From contig WQZB01000030.1 of the NCBI GenBank assembly GCA_009780955.1, positions 1 through 51,593 on the forward strand: a stretch of 51,593 bases of DNA, written 5' to 3'. This document shows positions 8,522 through 18,321 of the stretch, piece by piece. The stretch's first letter is position 1. Every line of letters starts with the position of its first letter. The notes under the pieces are model-generated. The model did not search any database. It saw only the letters and a list, made by a program, of their open reading frames with translations, and had not been told where the DNA came from. This DNA is from Polyangiaceae bacterium (lineage in GTDB: Bacteria; Myxococcota_A; Polyangia; Polyangiales; Polyangiaceae). The translations under genes were made by a program, and so were the position numbers.

Positions 8522-9160
8522 CTACACGATCTCGTCGGGCAGCTCATTGACGTCGTCGTCGGCGTGCGCCATCGTCGCGCCGAACGCGCTGCCAAGCTTC
8601 TCGAGTGTTTCAGCAAAGGTCCGCATGTCCAAGCGTGCGAGCGCTGCTTCGAGAGTGGCTTTGGTATCGTTGGCAGCTTGATTCGCTTCGGCCGTCACGC
8701 CGGTGTCGGTTACGATGGCAACTATGCCTTCCACGAGCGCAACGAACACAAGAACGCCCGTGCGCCCTGTCGTGCGCGTGATGCCTAGATCATAGAAAGC
8801 CGCTTTGGCCGCGATGTTTACTGCTTCTCGGCGCTTGCTCGTGCGAACGAAAACTTTTCGCACGGGCGGCAAGGTGCGTGAGAGCACGAAGCCCAAGACG
8901 AACGCGACGATGACATCGATGGGCATCCAGTTGACGGCAAATTCGACGGGGTGAAAGAGAAGAACCATGAGCGCGGCGAACGCGAACAGCGCGCCGACGA
9001 TCATGTCGCTCTCGGTGTAGCTTCGAACCTGCTTTCGAACCGTGATCACCAACTCGGCCGACGTGTGCGATTCGAACTCGCGCACTGCAGCAACGGCTCG
9101 GGCTTTCGCACGCTCGTCAAGAAACGCAACGCGGTTCGGCAAAGGGGATGCCGCTGTCAT
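8522..9160 (-). CDS. TPM-domain membrane protein
   Basis: The 212-residue product carries the start of a TPM domain at about 23-45 (AVREFESHTSAELVITVR), two membrane helices at about 52-72 and 78-98, and the second half of the domain at about 120-155 (GRTGVLVFVALVEGIVAIVTD). TPM domains occur in bacterial membrane proteins of unclear function and in the plant photosystem II repair protein TLP18.3. MTAASPL at 9160 is chosen as the start, 4 bp after the upstream stop; a longer frame to 9355 would overlap that gene. It lies in the middle of a three-gene set (9767 down to 6964) that is probably one operon. Confidence 0.75.
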   Translation of the reverse strand: MTAASPLPNRVAFLDERAKARAVAAVREFESHTSAELVITVRKQVRSYTESDMIVGALFAFAALMVLLFHPVEFAVNWMPIDVIVAFVLGFVLSRTLPPVRKVFVRTSKRREAVNIAAKAAFYDLGITRTTGRTGVLVFVALVEGIVAIVTDTGVTAEANQAANDTKATLEAALARLDMRTFAETLEKLGSAFGATMAHADDDVNELPDEIV

Positions 9161-9164
9161 CTTT

Positions 9165-9767
9165 CTAGCTTTGGGAGGTTCGCACAAAAACGGCGCCCGT
9201 TTTTCCCGCAGCGATGGCACGACGAAACCCAGCGTCACGGATTTCACCACGGCTGACGAGTTCTTCGACGAGCCCACGGGCAGGCGCGAAACCAAGCGAT
9301 GCGAGGTGAGCTTCCAGGTGGTGCGCAGTTGAACCTCTGCCCCCGCGCTCGGCAAAGTGCTCGAGTGCAGCTTGCACTTGTTGTGGATCTGCGGGCTCGA
9401 GCGGCTGCGGCTCGCTTTGGGGCTCGACGGGTGCCTCTACTGCTACTGCCTCGGTGCTATCAGCTGCGAACGCCATCTTTTTAGCGCTTCTGTTCGCCGT
9501 GGCTGCGGGCATGGCTTTGCCTGCTGCCCATTGCGCTCCTTGTTTTGCAGCTCCCACGCCTGCGCGCTTCGTCGGGTGAGGTCGCATGGTCAATGGCGCC
9601 TCTTGCGTAACTCTGGGCGCCACGTGCCTGTTTGCGTAGGATTCACGCGCCGCATCGCGCGACGATTGGGCGAGCTCGGTAAGTTCTTCGAGTGAGGCGC
9701 GCTTCAGTGCCGCGAAAACTTGGGATGTGAACTCGGATACAAGGCGTGAAAGCTTCTCGCGGAGCAT
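9165..9767 (-). CDS. Unrecognised protein, first gene of the TPM/Tim44-like set
   Basis: A protein of about 200 residues from MLREKLSRLV at 9767. The N-terminal 40 residues are helical (EFTSQVFAALKRASLEELTEL). The centre is Ala/Pro/Gln-rich and probably unstructured. The C-terminal 60 residues (AALEHFAERGGRGSTAHHLEAHL) look like a small winged-helix-type fold, with no recognisable catalytic residues. The open frame extends upstream to 10013 but would cross the region in front of the divergent outer-membrane gene. Its stop lies 4 bp before the TPM start, so translation is probably linked. I do not recognise the family. Confidence 0.55.
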   Translation of the reverse strand: MLREKLSRLVSEFTSQVFAALKRASLEELTELAQSSRDAARESYANRHVAPRVTQEAPLTMRPHPTKRAGVGAAKQGAQWAAGKAMPAATANRSAKKMAFAADSTEAVAVEAPVEPQSEPQPLEPADPQQVQAALEHFAERGGRGSTAHHLEAHLASLGFAPARGLVEELVSRGEIRDAGFRRAIAAGKTGAVFVRTSQS

Positions 9768-9891
9768 TAGCGCGACATACTCCGCCCTACGGGAGTGATG
9801 CAAGGTCGGCGACAAAAATGCCCAAATTTGGAATATGCCGCGACAAAGACCAGCATTCAACTTGCGGATTCGCTCTGATAAATGAATCGCA

Positions 9892-11004
9892 ATGTTGCGT
9901 TTGCCCCTGCCTGGCTTGTCCGCCGGCCTTGCCGCCACCGCTGTTCTCGCTGTTCCATTCGCTGCGGTTGCCCAAGAGGAGCACTCGCAGCCTCCCGCCG
10001 AATCTCCCTCCACGGCCGAACCTCAGGTCGAATCTCACCCCACGCCCACGGAAAATGAAGAAAAGGAAAAGGAAGAGCACGTAACGGACAGCGCGAAAAA
10101 GCATCACGAAGGCGAAAACGAAAAGGAAGAAAAAGAGAAGGAAGGCGAGGGTGAAGAGAAGGAGCCCGACTGGGAAGTCACGGGCGATTTCGTTGCCGGC
10201 GCGACCACGATTGACGTTCTTTCAGAAGGCAGAGGCGGGGCGCCTTCGGCCTTTGACAGCACGCGCATTGCCGCCTATTCGCTCCTTGTCGGTGTCGAGC
10301 GCCGGCTCGGCGAGCGGTGGAAAGTTGGCGCGCGCATCCCGCTCATCGACGCACACATTTCTTCGCGCACGGGTGCTTCCGACTCGCGGTCGGCGCAGCT
10401 CGTTGGAAATCTCGAGATCGAAGGCGCTTACATTTTCGCCAAGGGCGAGCACTGGGAGATCGAAGGCTCTGTCGAAGTCGCGCTCCCAACCGCGGGTGGC
10501 AAAGAGCAGCCATCGGCTCACGAGCTCGCCGACGAGCCGGACATGGAATTCAAGTCCCGCTCGATTGACAGGTTTGCAGCTGCGCGCGCCGCGTCGTTCA
10601 CGCGAGGATTGTATTCGAGTTCCTTGTTCGAGTCGGGCCGTCTCGGCCTCGTGCCGCGCATCAGCGCCGTGGTTCGCGCAGGCAACCTTACGGTGGTCCC
10701 CATGGTGAAGGTTGAAAACCTCATTGATGTGACGGGTGACGCGGAGCAGTCGTACATCGGCGAGATCACCGGCGGAGTGCGAGGTTCGTACAAGGTTGCA
10801 TCCCACTTCGAGCCTGGGCTCCACGTCTTCATCAACGCCCGCTACACGTCGCCCGCCGAGTTCGACGCACTCGTTCTCGAGCCGTTTGTGCGTTTTCCCG
10901 TGGGGCCCGTCATCCCGCAGGTTGCTGTACTCGTGCCGGTAGCAGGTGACCTTGCGGACGACAAAACATTCGGAGTGCGTGCCGCAGTTACCGGCGAGTT
11001 CTGA
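9892..11004 (+). CDS. Outer-membrane beta-barrel-type protein with charged N-terminal linker
   Basis: The 370-residue product starts with a signal peptide (cleavage likely after AVAQ near residue 28). A segment follows (about 35-95) made largely of Glu, Lys and Pro, with runs such as ENEKEEKEKEGEGEEKE. After that come alternating amphipathic strands with Gly, aromatic and charged residues that end in a C-terminal Phe (GVRAAVTGEF), the usual mark of barrel proteins inserted by the Bam machinery. This looks like a transporter-like or structural outer-membrane protein; the substrate cannot be told. The charged linker is unusual and might stay periplasmic, bind cations or contact peptidoglycan. 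A family B repeat starts just after its stop. Confidence 0.7.
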   Translation: MLRLPLPGLSAGLAATAVLAVPFAAVAQEEHSQPPAESPSTAEPQVESHPTPTENEEKEKEEHVTDSAKKHHEGENEKEEKEKEGEGEEKEPDWEVTGDFVAGATTIDVLSEGRGGAPSAFDSTRIAAYSLLVGVERRLGERWKVGARIPLIDAHISSRTGASDSRSAQLVGNLEIEGAYIFAKGEHWEIEGSVEVALPTAGGKEQPSAHELADEPDMEFKSRSIDRFAAARAASFTRGLYSSSLFESGRLGLVPRISAVVRAGNLTVVPMVKVENLIDVTGDAEQSYIGEITGGVRGSYKVASHFEPGLHVFINARYTSPAEFDALVLEPFVRFPVGPVIPQVAVLVPVAGDLADDKTFGVRAAVTGEF

Positions 11005-11006
11005 AG

Positions 11007-11028
11007 CCCGCTTTCGATTTGACGCGAT
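11007..11028. repeat. Family B repeat between outer-membrane gene and ftsA
   Basis: CCCGCTTTCGATTTGACGCG begins 2 bp after the TGA stop of the outer-membrane gene. It matches the core seen at 20871, 30160, 35411 and 48645. It contains TTGACG, which resembles a -35 hexamer, but I see no convincing -10 at the right distance. The rest of the 117-bp gap before ftsA shows nothing else. Confidence 0.65.
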
Positions 11029-11130
11029 AATAGGCAAATTTCGTGATCGCCTCGGGTCCGGCAGCCACTTCTTTTGTAACTTATTTGGCCCACGCGAAAA
11101 GACTGTGCGATTGGCCGAGGCGTGAGCACG

Positions 11131-12417
11131 ATGCCTTCTCAAGGGGAAATCGTCGTCGGTTTGGACATCGGCACCACGAAAGTGTGCGCCGTCGTCGGTG
11201 AGATTGCCGAAGACGGCATCACGATTCTCGGAGTCGGGTCGGTGCCATGCCGCGGCCTGCGCAAAGGTATTGTCAGCAACATCGACTGGACCGTTCGATC
11301 CATCAAAGACGCCATTGAAAGCGCGCAAACCATGGCCGGTGTCGAGATTCGCACCGTGTTTGCGGGTGTTGCGGGTAGCCACATTCGCTCGCAAAGCTCG
11401 GACGGCGTTGCGGCGGTTGCCGGCGGCGAAGTGACGCGCGCCGATGTGGACCGTGTTCTTGAAGGCGCGCGCGCCATTCCAGTCGACGCAGACCGACAAA
11501 TTTTGCACGTTTTGCCACGCGAATACATCGTCGACGTTCAAGATGGCATTCGCGACCCCGTCGGGATGAGCGGCGTGCGCCTCGGCGCCAAAGTAAACCT
11601 TGTTACTGCTGCAACGAGCTGCGTGCAGAACGTCATTCGTTGCGCCGAGCGATGCGGGCTCGTCGTGGCCGATGTCGTGCTCGAGGCGCTTGCAAGCTCG
11701 GAGGCCATTTTATCCGACGACGAGCGCGAGATCGGCGCTGCGGTGGTCGACATTGGCGGTGGCACGACCGACATCATTCTCTACGTGGATGGCGGCATTG
11801 CCCACGCGAGCGTCGTGCCTGTGGGTGGCAACAACATCACGAACGACATCGCAGCCGGCCTTCGCACGCCGATGGCGGAAGCCGACCGGCTCAAGCGCCT
11901 CTGCGGATGCGCGCTCGGCCGCCTCGTTTCCGACGAAGAGGAAATCGAAGTTCCTGGCGTTGGTGGTCAGAAGCCGCGTCGCACACCGCGTCGTGTTCTC
12001 AGTGACATCATCGAGCCGCGCGTGGAAGAAATTTTCGCGGTGGTTCGCAAACGCATCGAAGACACGGGTCTACTCGAGCAGCTTTCGGCCGGCGTCGTGC
12101 TGACGGGGGGCGCGGTGTTGCTCGAAGGCACCACCGAGCTCGCCGAAGAAGTTCTCGGCATGCCCGTTCGTATTGGCTTTCCAACCGGCGTTCGCGGCAT
12201 CACGCAGCTCGTTCACGGTCCGCAGTACGCCACGGGGGTTGGCCTCGTGAAGTACGGCGCGCAGGCGATTGCCGACGGACATGCCCGCACGGCGGATGTC
12301 GCGCAATCGATCGTGCGTATGACAGCGGCGGCTCGCAAAGGAGTCGACGAAGAGGTCGAAGGCACGATGCCAAAGTCGCAATCCAAGTTCTGGGAGTGGC
12401 TCAAAGCAGCATTCTAA
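11131..12417 (+). CDS. ftsA: Cell division protein FtsA
   Basis: An actin-like ATPase that tethers FtsZ to the membrane and recruits the divisome. The N-terminal phosphate-binding loop VGLDIGTTKVCAVV, the second phosphate loop VVDIGGGTTDIILY near residue 205 and the adenosine motif VLTGGAVLLEG near 325 are all present. The last residues, SKFWEWLKAAF, form the amphipathic membrane-targeting helix typical of FtsA. ATG 11131 is preferred because GAGG lies about 10 bp upstream; a GTG at 11122 in the same frame is possible. ftsZ follows after 68 bp. Other genes of the division/cell-wall cluster (ftsQ, murC, ddl) are absent here, so the pair stands alone. Confidence 0.96.
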   Translation: MPSQGEIVVGLDIGTTKVCAVVGEIAEDGITILGVGSVPCRGLRKGIVSNIDWTVRSIKDAIESAQTMAGVEIRTVFAGVAGSHIRSQSSDGVAAVAGGEVTRADVDRVLEGARAIPVDADRQILHVLPREYIVDVQDGIRDPVGMSGVRLGAKVNLVTAATSCVQNVIRCAERCGLVVADVVLEALASSEAILSDDEREIGAAVVDIGGGTTDIILYVDGGIAHASVVPVGGNNITNDIAAGLRTPMAEADRLKRLCGCALGRLVSDEEEIEVPGVGGQKPRRTPRRVLSDIIEPRVEEIFAVVRKRIEDTGLLEQLSAGVVLTGGAVLLEGTTELAEEVLGMPVRIGFPTGVRGITQLVHGPQYATGVGLVKYGAQAIADGHARTADVAQSIVRMTAAARKGVDEEVEGTMPKSQSKFWEWLKAAF

Positions 12418-12485
12418 CGCCAAGATTCCAAATCGTGCCGTGTGCATGATTGTGATTCGGCACATCCTCCGGGAGGCACAGCGTC

Positions 12486-13802
12486 ATGAGTTTTTCGATT
12501 GAGTTTGCGGACGACACCCAAGAATATCAAGCTCGCATCAAGGTCATCGGTTGCGGCGGCTCCGGCGGCAACGCGGTCAACACGATGATCAATTTCGGCC
12601 TCGAAGGCGTCGAATTCATCGTGGTAAACACCGACGTGCAGGCACTCAATAGCAACGCCGCGCCCACGAAGCTCAACATCGGAAATGCGGTCACCCGCGG
12701 CCTCGGCGCCGGCGCCGATCCCGAGCGTGGTCGCAAAGCGGCCCTCGAAGATCACCAACGCATCAAGGAACTGCTCAGCGGCGCCGATATGGTTTTCGTT
12801 ACGGCCGGCATGGGTGGTGGCACCGGAACGGGCGCGGCCCCTGTCATCGCGCAGCTCGCGCGGGAAGAGGGGGCGCTGACCGTGGGTGTGGTCACCAAAC
12901 CTTTCCTTTTCGAAGGTCGTCAGCGATCGCGTCGCGCCGAAGCGGGTTTGGCACAACTTGGCGAGCACGTGGACACGCTCATTACGATTCCGAACCAAAA
13001 GCTTCTCATGCTCGGCGAAGACGACCTTTCCTTCATCGATGCATTCCGCAAGGCCGACGAGGTCCTTTTCCAGGCGGTCAAAGGCATTAGCGATCTCATT
13101 ACACAGAATGGCATCGTCAATGTCGATTTTGCAGACGTAAAAACCGTCATGAGCAACATGGGCCGTGCACTCATGGGAACGGGGATCGCCAAAGGCCAGA
13201 ACCGCGCGCGGCTCGCGGCGGAAATGGCCGTTAGCTCACCGCTGCTCGACGATATCTCGGTGGACGGCGCGATGGGTGTACTCATCAATGTCGTGGGTGG
13301 GCCCGACCTCAAGATGCGCGAAATTCAAGAAGCAGCGAGCCTCGTTCAAGAGCAAGCGCACGAAGATGCGAACATCATCTTTGGTGCGAGCATCGACGAG
13401 TCGCTTGGCGAGAATGTCAAAGTCACGGTCATCGCCACGGGTTTCGATGTGCTCGAGCGCGTGCAAGCCATTGAGGCACCCGTGCGAGGTTCGATTCCCA
13501 GCTCCATGCAATCGGTGCAAGCGCCAATTTCTACGATGCACGCGATGCCCCCGTCGTCCATCGCGCAGCCGCAAACGCAGCACCGTCCGGTGTATGCCCA
13601 GCCAACGGCAAGCCGCGCAAGCGAAGCGCTTCCGGCTTTCTCGAGCCGTCGTGCAACGCCGGCCCAGGTTCATGCGCCCTACGACTCGCGCGTTCAACCG
13701 GCGCCCGCCGCGCGCATGCCAGTGCGTGATCGCACCCAGGCGTCGTTCCCGGCTCTCGATACGGATTGGGATATACCTGCATACCAACGCAAAGGCCGTT
13801 GA
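12486..13802 (+). CDS. ftsZ: Cell division GTPase FtsZ
   Basis: Tubulin homologue of 438 residues that polymerises into the division ring. The nucleotide-binding signature GGGTGTG spans residues 110-116, the first glycine loop [10 protein letters not shown] is at 21-30, and the T7 loop [11 protein letters not shown] is intact. The globular core ends near residue 325. A Gln/Pro/Ala-rich spacer follows, and the C-terminal peptide [12 protein letters not shown] is the conserved site that docks FtsA and other partners. A good ribosome binding site (GGGAGG) precedes the ATG. The TGA stop lies in a variant family A palindrome (GTTGAGGGCACCC), so this essential gene ends within a repeat. Confidence 0.98.
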   Translation: MSFSIEFADDTQEYQARIKVIGCGGSGGNAVNTMINFGLEGVEFIVVNTDVQALNSNAAPTKLNIGNAVTRGLGAGADPERGRKAALEDHQRIKELLSGADMVFVTAGMGGGTGTGAAPVIAQLAREEGALTVGVVTKPFLFEGRQRSRRAEAGLAQLGEHVDTLITIPNQKLLMLGEDDLSFIDAFRKADEVLFQAVKGISDLITQNGIVNVDFADVKTVMSNMGRALMGTGIAKGQNRARLAAEMAVSSPLLDDISVDGAMGVLINVVGGPDLKMREIQEAASLVQEQAHEDANIIFGASIDESLGENVKVTVIATGFDVLERVQAIEAPVRGSIPSSMQSVQAPISTMHAMPPSSIAQPQTQHRPVYAQPTASRASEALPAFSSRRATPAQVHAPYDSRVQPAPAARMPVRDRTQASFPALDTDWDIPAYQRKGR

Positions 13803-13912
13803 GGGCACCCACAAGGGGTGCCCCTACGATGGATTCCAAAATGCCGCCGTTGGGCGCCATGAATGGCGCCCCTACGTGTTGGTTGTAGGGGCACCCCTTG
13901 TGGTGGGTGCCC
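13799..13912. repeat. Three family A palindromes between ftsZ and a convergent gene
   Basis: Hairpins lie at 13799-13828, 13849-13875 and 13884-13912, built on GGGCACCC/GGGTGCCCCTAC, GGGCGCCAT/ATGGCGCCCCTAC and GTAGGGGCACCCC/GGGTGCCC. They fill the space between ftsZ and the reverse-strand glycosyltransferase and include the ftsZ stop codon. Termination from both sides is a plausible role. Confidence 0.85.
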
Positions 13913-13913
13913 T

Positions 13914-14984
<1,071 letters not shown>

Positions 14985-15022
14985 CGCGTTCGAAGCTTAT
15001 CGCGAATCACACTTGACGCGAT

Positions 15023-15952
15023 CTAAAGGCGTGTGACTTTTACGCCGAGTTGCTCGGCTTCGCGCACGACCGTTGAAAGCCCTTCGGTGCATGACGCGTG
15101 CACGAGTTCGTCGGCGGCTCCGATCCACGAAAGCGTTTCGCGCCGAGGTGTTGTCCCGAGGAAATGCGCGTCGAGACCCCAGTGCTGCGCCTGCTTTTGA
15201 AGGCCGTCGCGCGCGGGACCATCGCCGAGCACGACGAGCACCGGATTGTGCGCGGGCCTCATCGCAGCCACATAATCGATCACTTTGTCGACGCGTTTGC
15301 TCGCGACGAGTCTGCTAGCGGTAACATAAAGTCGACGGGTGCCGATCGAACGTCGGCGTGCACGGACCAAGTCGGTCACGTCGATCATCGAGAGCGGGCT
15401 CGGTTCGATCACAACGAGCGACTCGACGCGGGCGCGATCGGCTTTGGCGAGCGCCGACAGCAACGTGCCCGCGAGATGCTCGGAGACAAAGCGCCATCTT
15501 TTGGCTCGGGAAGCGAGCGCTGTCACGAGCAGCGAGCGCGCACGCTTCGGCACGGCACAAAGAAGGCGCACGTCGGCGCCGTGCGAAACGAGCGTGAGCG
15601 CGGCGGCTTCAAGCCCGGACAGCGTGGCAATGGGCCAGCCCGATGGTAGTGCCCAGTGCGCAATGATTTCATCTGGCTTTTCCATTCGGATACGCATGGC
15701 TGCCGTGGCAACGAACATTGGCACTTGCCACGCAGAAAAGGGGTGAGCGCGAAGCCTTGCCGCAACCCCTGGCCACCCAAAGGCTTTGCCAGGGCGCGGC
15801 TTGAGCACCGTTACGCGATGGCCCGCACGCTCAAGCTCGCGAACTTCTGCGCGAACGAAGTGCCCGGAGGGATCGCCCTCGGTTGCCGGGTAGCTCGTGG
15901 TGACTACGCAGATGGTGCGCTTGGTGATGGGCTGCGCGAGGCATGAATCCAT
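15023..15952 (-). CDS. Glycosyltransferase family 4-type protein
   Basis: The 309-residue protein has the GT4 layout. The N-terminal Rossmann-like half includes TTSYPATEGDPSGHFVR and IIAHWALPSG. The C-terminal half has RLVASKRVDK (a phosphate/donor site Lys), VVLGDGPAR and the EX7E motif EGLSTVVREAE. It ends about 10 residues after that motif, shorter than most GT4 enzymes (350-400), so the last helices are reduced. Its TAG stop abuts a partial family B match (CTTGACGCGATCT). A gap of 38 bp separates it from the next glycosyltransferase on the same strand, so the two are probably co-transcribed. Confidence 0.8.
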   Translation of the reverse strand: MDSCLAQPITKRTICVVTTSYPATEGDPSGHFVRAEVRELERAGHRVTVLKPRPGKAFGWPGVAARLRAHPFSAWQVPMFVATAAMRIRMEKPDEIIAHWALPSGWPIATLSGLEAAALTLVSHGADVRLLCAVPKRARSLLVTALASRAKRWRFVSEHLAGTLLSALAKADRARVESLVVIEPSPLSMIDVTDLVRARRRSIGTRRLYVTASRLVASKRVDKVIDYVAAMRPAHNPVLVVLGDGPARDGLQKQAQHWGLDAHFLGTTPRRETLSWIGAADELVHASCTEGLSTVVREAEQLGVKVTRL

Positions 15953-15960
15953 GAGAGGGG

Positions 15961-16044
15961 GTTTACCAGCCTGCTACGCACCGCGATGCGCGTAACGCGT
16001 TTGCTGGGCCCTGCGGTGCCTGCGCATGTACCACATCGTTACGC
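15961..16044. repeat. Fragment of a family C element
   Basis: The stretch from GTTTACCAGCCTGCTACGC to ACCACATCGTTACGCC follows the left two thirds of the intact element at 43001-43150 (shared blocks GTTTACCAGCCTGCT, GGGCCCTGCGGTGCCTGCGC and GTACCACA). The right inverted arm is missing. Confidence 0.75.
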
Positions 16045-16075
16045 CAACCTCACCTGCATTCCTGAGTGCCGCCTG

Positions 16076-16110
16076 TCGACGTGCGCTTCCGGAGAGAAAG
16101 CGCACGTCGA
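16076..16110 (-). terminator. Strong hairpin downstream of the Cys-rich lipoprotein gene
   Basis: A 13-bp perfect stem (TCGACGTGCGCTT with its complement AAGCGCACGTCGA) encloses a 9-nt loop. It lies 17 bp past the stop of the reverse-strand gene at 16127. No T-run follows, so it is a terminator by position and strength only. Confidence 0.5.
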
Positions 16111-16126
16111 TGTGTAAACCCAATGC

Positions 16127-18079
16127 CTAGAAATGAACGCAGCGACCGCCCATTGCCAAGTACTTGAAGCGGGCCGGGCGCTCGTAATCATACCCAACAG
16201 GGTGTCCCTGCCATGATCCGCTGCGTGACCACTTCACACAGGGGATACCATAATCATCAACGTTACCGTTGTTACACGCCACGCTGTCGTAAGTAGCGTT
16301 GATCACGTTGCCTCCGAGGTCGGCGTGTCCCTTTGGCCCGTTACCAAGCGGGAAGCTCCCTGGCGGTGCAACGAAGATCGAGTAGTCGCTGCCGACCATC
16401 GTGTTCGGGGCGCCGTTCCAGTAGCCCCAGTAGTTGTAATTAAAGTTCGCATAAAAGGTCGGGGCCGCCGGCGGGACCGGCGGGGGTTGGTCGCCGCGTG
16501 GATCTTCCCACTCTGGATTCGTGCAGGTGTCGTCGTTTCCCTTCGGATCGGTATCGTGCGCGTAGCAGTAACCAACTGGAGTCTGCGGGCCCCACGGATA
16601 CGTATTCCCTCCCCACGCGGTGTCGAGTTCGCTCCGCTTTGCAAGCCTGCCGCCGTCCCATGCGCAGAACGCTGCAAGCATGGGTGCGGTTGTGCAGTTG
16701 AGGGAGCGCTCATCGAGCATGTCTTGCGGATACTGAGGTGGATCTCCAAAGCGCGCGTTGACGTCGTCAGGCAACCAGTACGTACGCGCACCGTGGTCGC
16801 CGACGTTGCAGGCCCCATTCCCAGACCACGGCTCATAGTGGGAGTCGTTCCCGTGAGGGTCCGGACCGAGCTCTTGGTAAATTCCCGTGAAATCGGCAGC
16901 TCCTAGATGCCCATCGTCGACCCAATCCTTCTTGTTGTCGAGCGTCGTCGGAAGCATTAGCTCCCAGTTCGCGGGCCAATCCGCCGGCTTGTTAGCCGGA
17001 TCCGTGAGCCATGCGCGCATGTTGCCCCCGTTGAGCGTCACGAGGTAATTGACGAACTGACGATAACGCCCCGCCGTAATATTGTATTTATCGAGTTTCA
17101 CCGAGTTCGCGTCGGCGATGGGCAGGCTAGCGCAGCAGTCGTCATTCCCGTTGGGGCCGCATGTGTCGCCACCGTGGTGCGTGTCGCAACTGCGAGAAGA
17201 GGAGGAGGCACAAGTTCCTGCGTTGCAGTTCTTGCTCAAGCAATCGGCTGCCTTGACGCACGCTTGGCCTGCTACGCATCCGCCGCAAGATCCACCGCAA
17301 TCGGTGTCGGTTTCGTCGCCATTTTTCACTTTGTCATTGCACGTTGCTGCGGCGCACTTCGAATTGGTGCAAACGCCGTCAGCGCAATCGTCTTTGCTCT
17401 TGCACGCCTGGCCTGCTACGCACCCGCCGCAAGATCCACCGCAATCGACAGCGGTCTCGTCGCCATTCTTCACTTGGTCGTTGCACGTTGGTGCCACGCA
17501 AACGCCGCCCGTGCACGAAAGGCTCGTGCAGTCGGATCCATCGTTGCACTTCTTGCCGACATCGCATGCCGGCGCGTGCGTGTCAGTGCCATCGCCCGAC
17601 GATCCGCAATCGACGTCGGTTTCGTTGCCGTTCTGCACCTCGTCATCGGCAGTTGGTGCGGCGCATTGCATGTCGACGCAGACGCCATCCGAGCAATCGG
17701 CATTCGTCGCGCACTTTTGGCTCATCGCGCACGGTGAGCAACTGCCGCCGCAATCGACGTCGGTTTCGTCGCCGTCTTTCACGCCATCGGTGCATGATGC
17801 TGCCACGCATTGCGCTTTGTTGCAGTGCTGGCTCACGCAGTCAGAGTTCTGCTCGCATGCGGTGCCATCCTCGCACGGCGGCTCTGCGCATCGTGTTGGC
17901 GCGACGCTGCTGTCTCCGCTGTCTCCATCGTTGACGTTGCCGTCACTGCCGGCTCCCGTGTCGCTGCCCATAGTTCCATTGTTATCTCCGGGAGAGGAGT
18001 CGTCGGTGCCCGAGCTGCTCGAGCACCCGACAAGGATCAAAGCCGTAGTAATTAAGAGCGAATTTGGTATTCGGTGCAT
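16127..18079 (-). CDS. Cys-rich lipoprotein with C-terminal FGE/SUMF1-like domain
   Basis: The start MHRIPNSLL at 18079 gives a signal peptide with lipobox LVGC (Cys19), an Asp/Gly/Ser-rich linker, then about four repeats of the pattern NGDET-x-VDCGG-x-C-x-x-C (residues about 80-300), each with six or more cysteines and probably disulphide-bonded. Residues about 325-650 resemble formylglycine-generating-enzyme (sulfatase-modifying factor) domains: FCAWDGGRLAKRSE, YPWG and GHADLGGNV are typical. The two catalytic cysteines expected near the C-terminus are not present (SGSWQGH occupies that site), so it is more likely a binding or lectin-like relative than an active oxidase. The protein is presumably surface-exposed. 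Similar Cys repeats are common in Polyangia. Confidence 0.8.
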   Translation of the reverse strand: MHRIPNSLLITTALILVGCSSSSGTDDSSPGDNNGTMGSDTGAGSDGNVNDGDSGDSSVAPTRCAEPPCEDGTACEQNSDCVSQHCNKAQCVAASCTDGVKDGDETDVDCGGSCSPCAMSQKCATNADCSDGVCVDMQCAAPTADDEVQNGNETDVDCGSSGDGTDTHAPACDVGKKCNDGSDCTSLSCTGGVCVAPTCNDQVKNGDETAVDCGGSCGGCVAGQACKSKDDCADGVCTNSKCAAATCNDKVKNGDETDTDCGGSCGGCVAGQACVKAADCLSKNCNAGTCASSSSRSCDTHHGGDTCGPNGNDDCCASLPIADANSVKLDKYNITAGRYRQFVNYLVTLNGGNMRAWLTDPANKPADWPANWELMLPTTLDNKKDWVDDGHLGAADFTGIYQELGPDPHGNDSHYEPWSGNGACNVGDHGARTYWLPDDVNARFGDPPQYPQDMLDERSLNCTTAPMLAAFCAWDGGRLAKRSELDTAWGGNTYPWGPQTPVGYCYAHDTDPKGNDDTCTNPEWEDPRGDQPPPVPPAAPTFYANFNYNYWGYWNGAPNTMVGSDYSIFVAPPGSFPLGNGPKGHADLGGNVINATYDSVACNNGNVDDYGIPCVKWSRSGSWQGHPVGYDYERPARFKYLAMGGRCVHF

Positions 18080-18321
18080 GCTTCCAAGATGAGCGCTCAC
18101 CGTGCCTCGGGTCAAGGTGCAACACTATAAAAAGTGTGGCTTTTAGCCTACCTTTTGACACCTTGCACACGCTGCAAAAACTCGATGATTCAGCCTGGTG
18201 ATGCGAGCACGCGGCACATGCTGGATCGATGTGGAACCACCCTGTTTCGCGTTCGGTCTCCGGCCAGCGTCTGCGTCGAACTCTTGCCGAATGGCACTTC
18301 GTAGCATGTTACCTGTGCCGC

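Noticed and set aside
10222..11541. Long reverse-strand open frame (439 codons) opposite the outer-membrane gene and ftsA
   Set aside because: It lies antisense to two well-supported genes, has no recognisable domain and its composition reflects the complementary codons.
17082..18092. Forward open frame (336 codons) opposite the Cys-rich lipoprotein
   Set aside because: Its Ser/Pro/His-rich sequence is the complement of the Asp/Gly/Cys repeats of the real gene.
18080..18321. Promoters between the divergent Cys-rich lipoprotein and aconitase-family genes
   Set aside because: TTGACA and TATAGT occur, but neither has a fitting partner hexamer at 16-18 bp; nothing definite can be called in this 242-bp gap.
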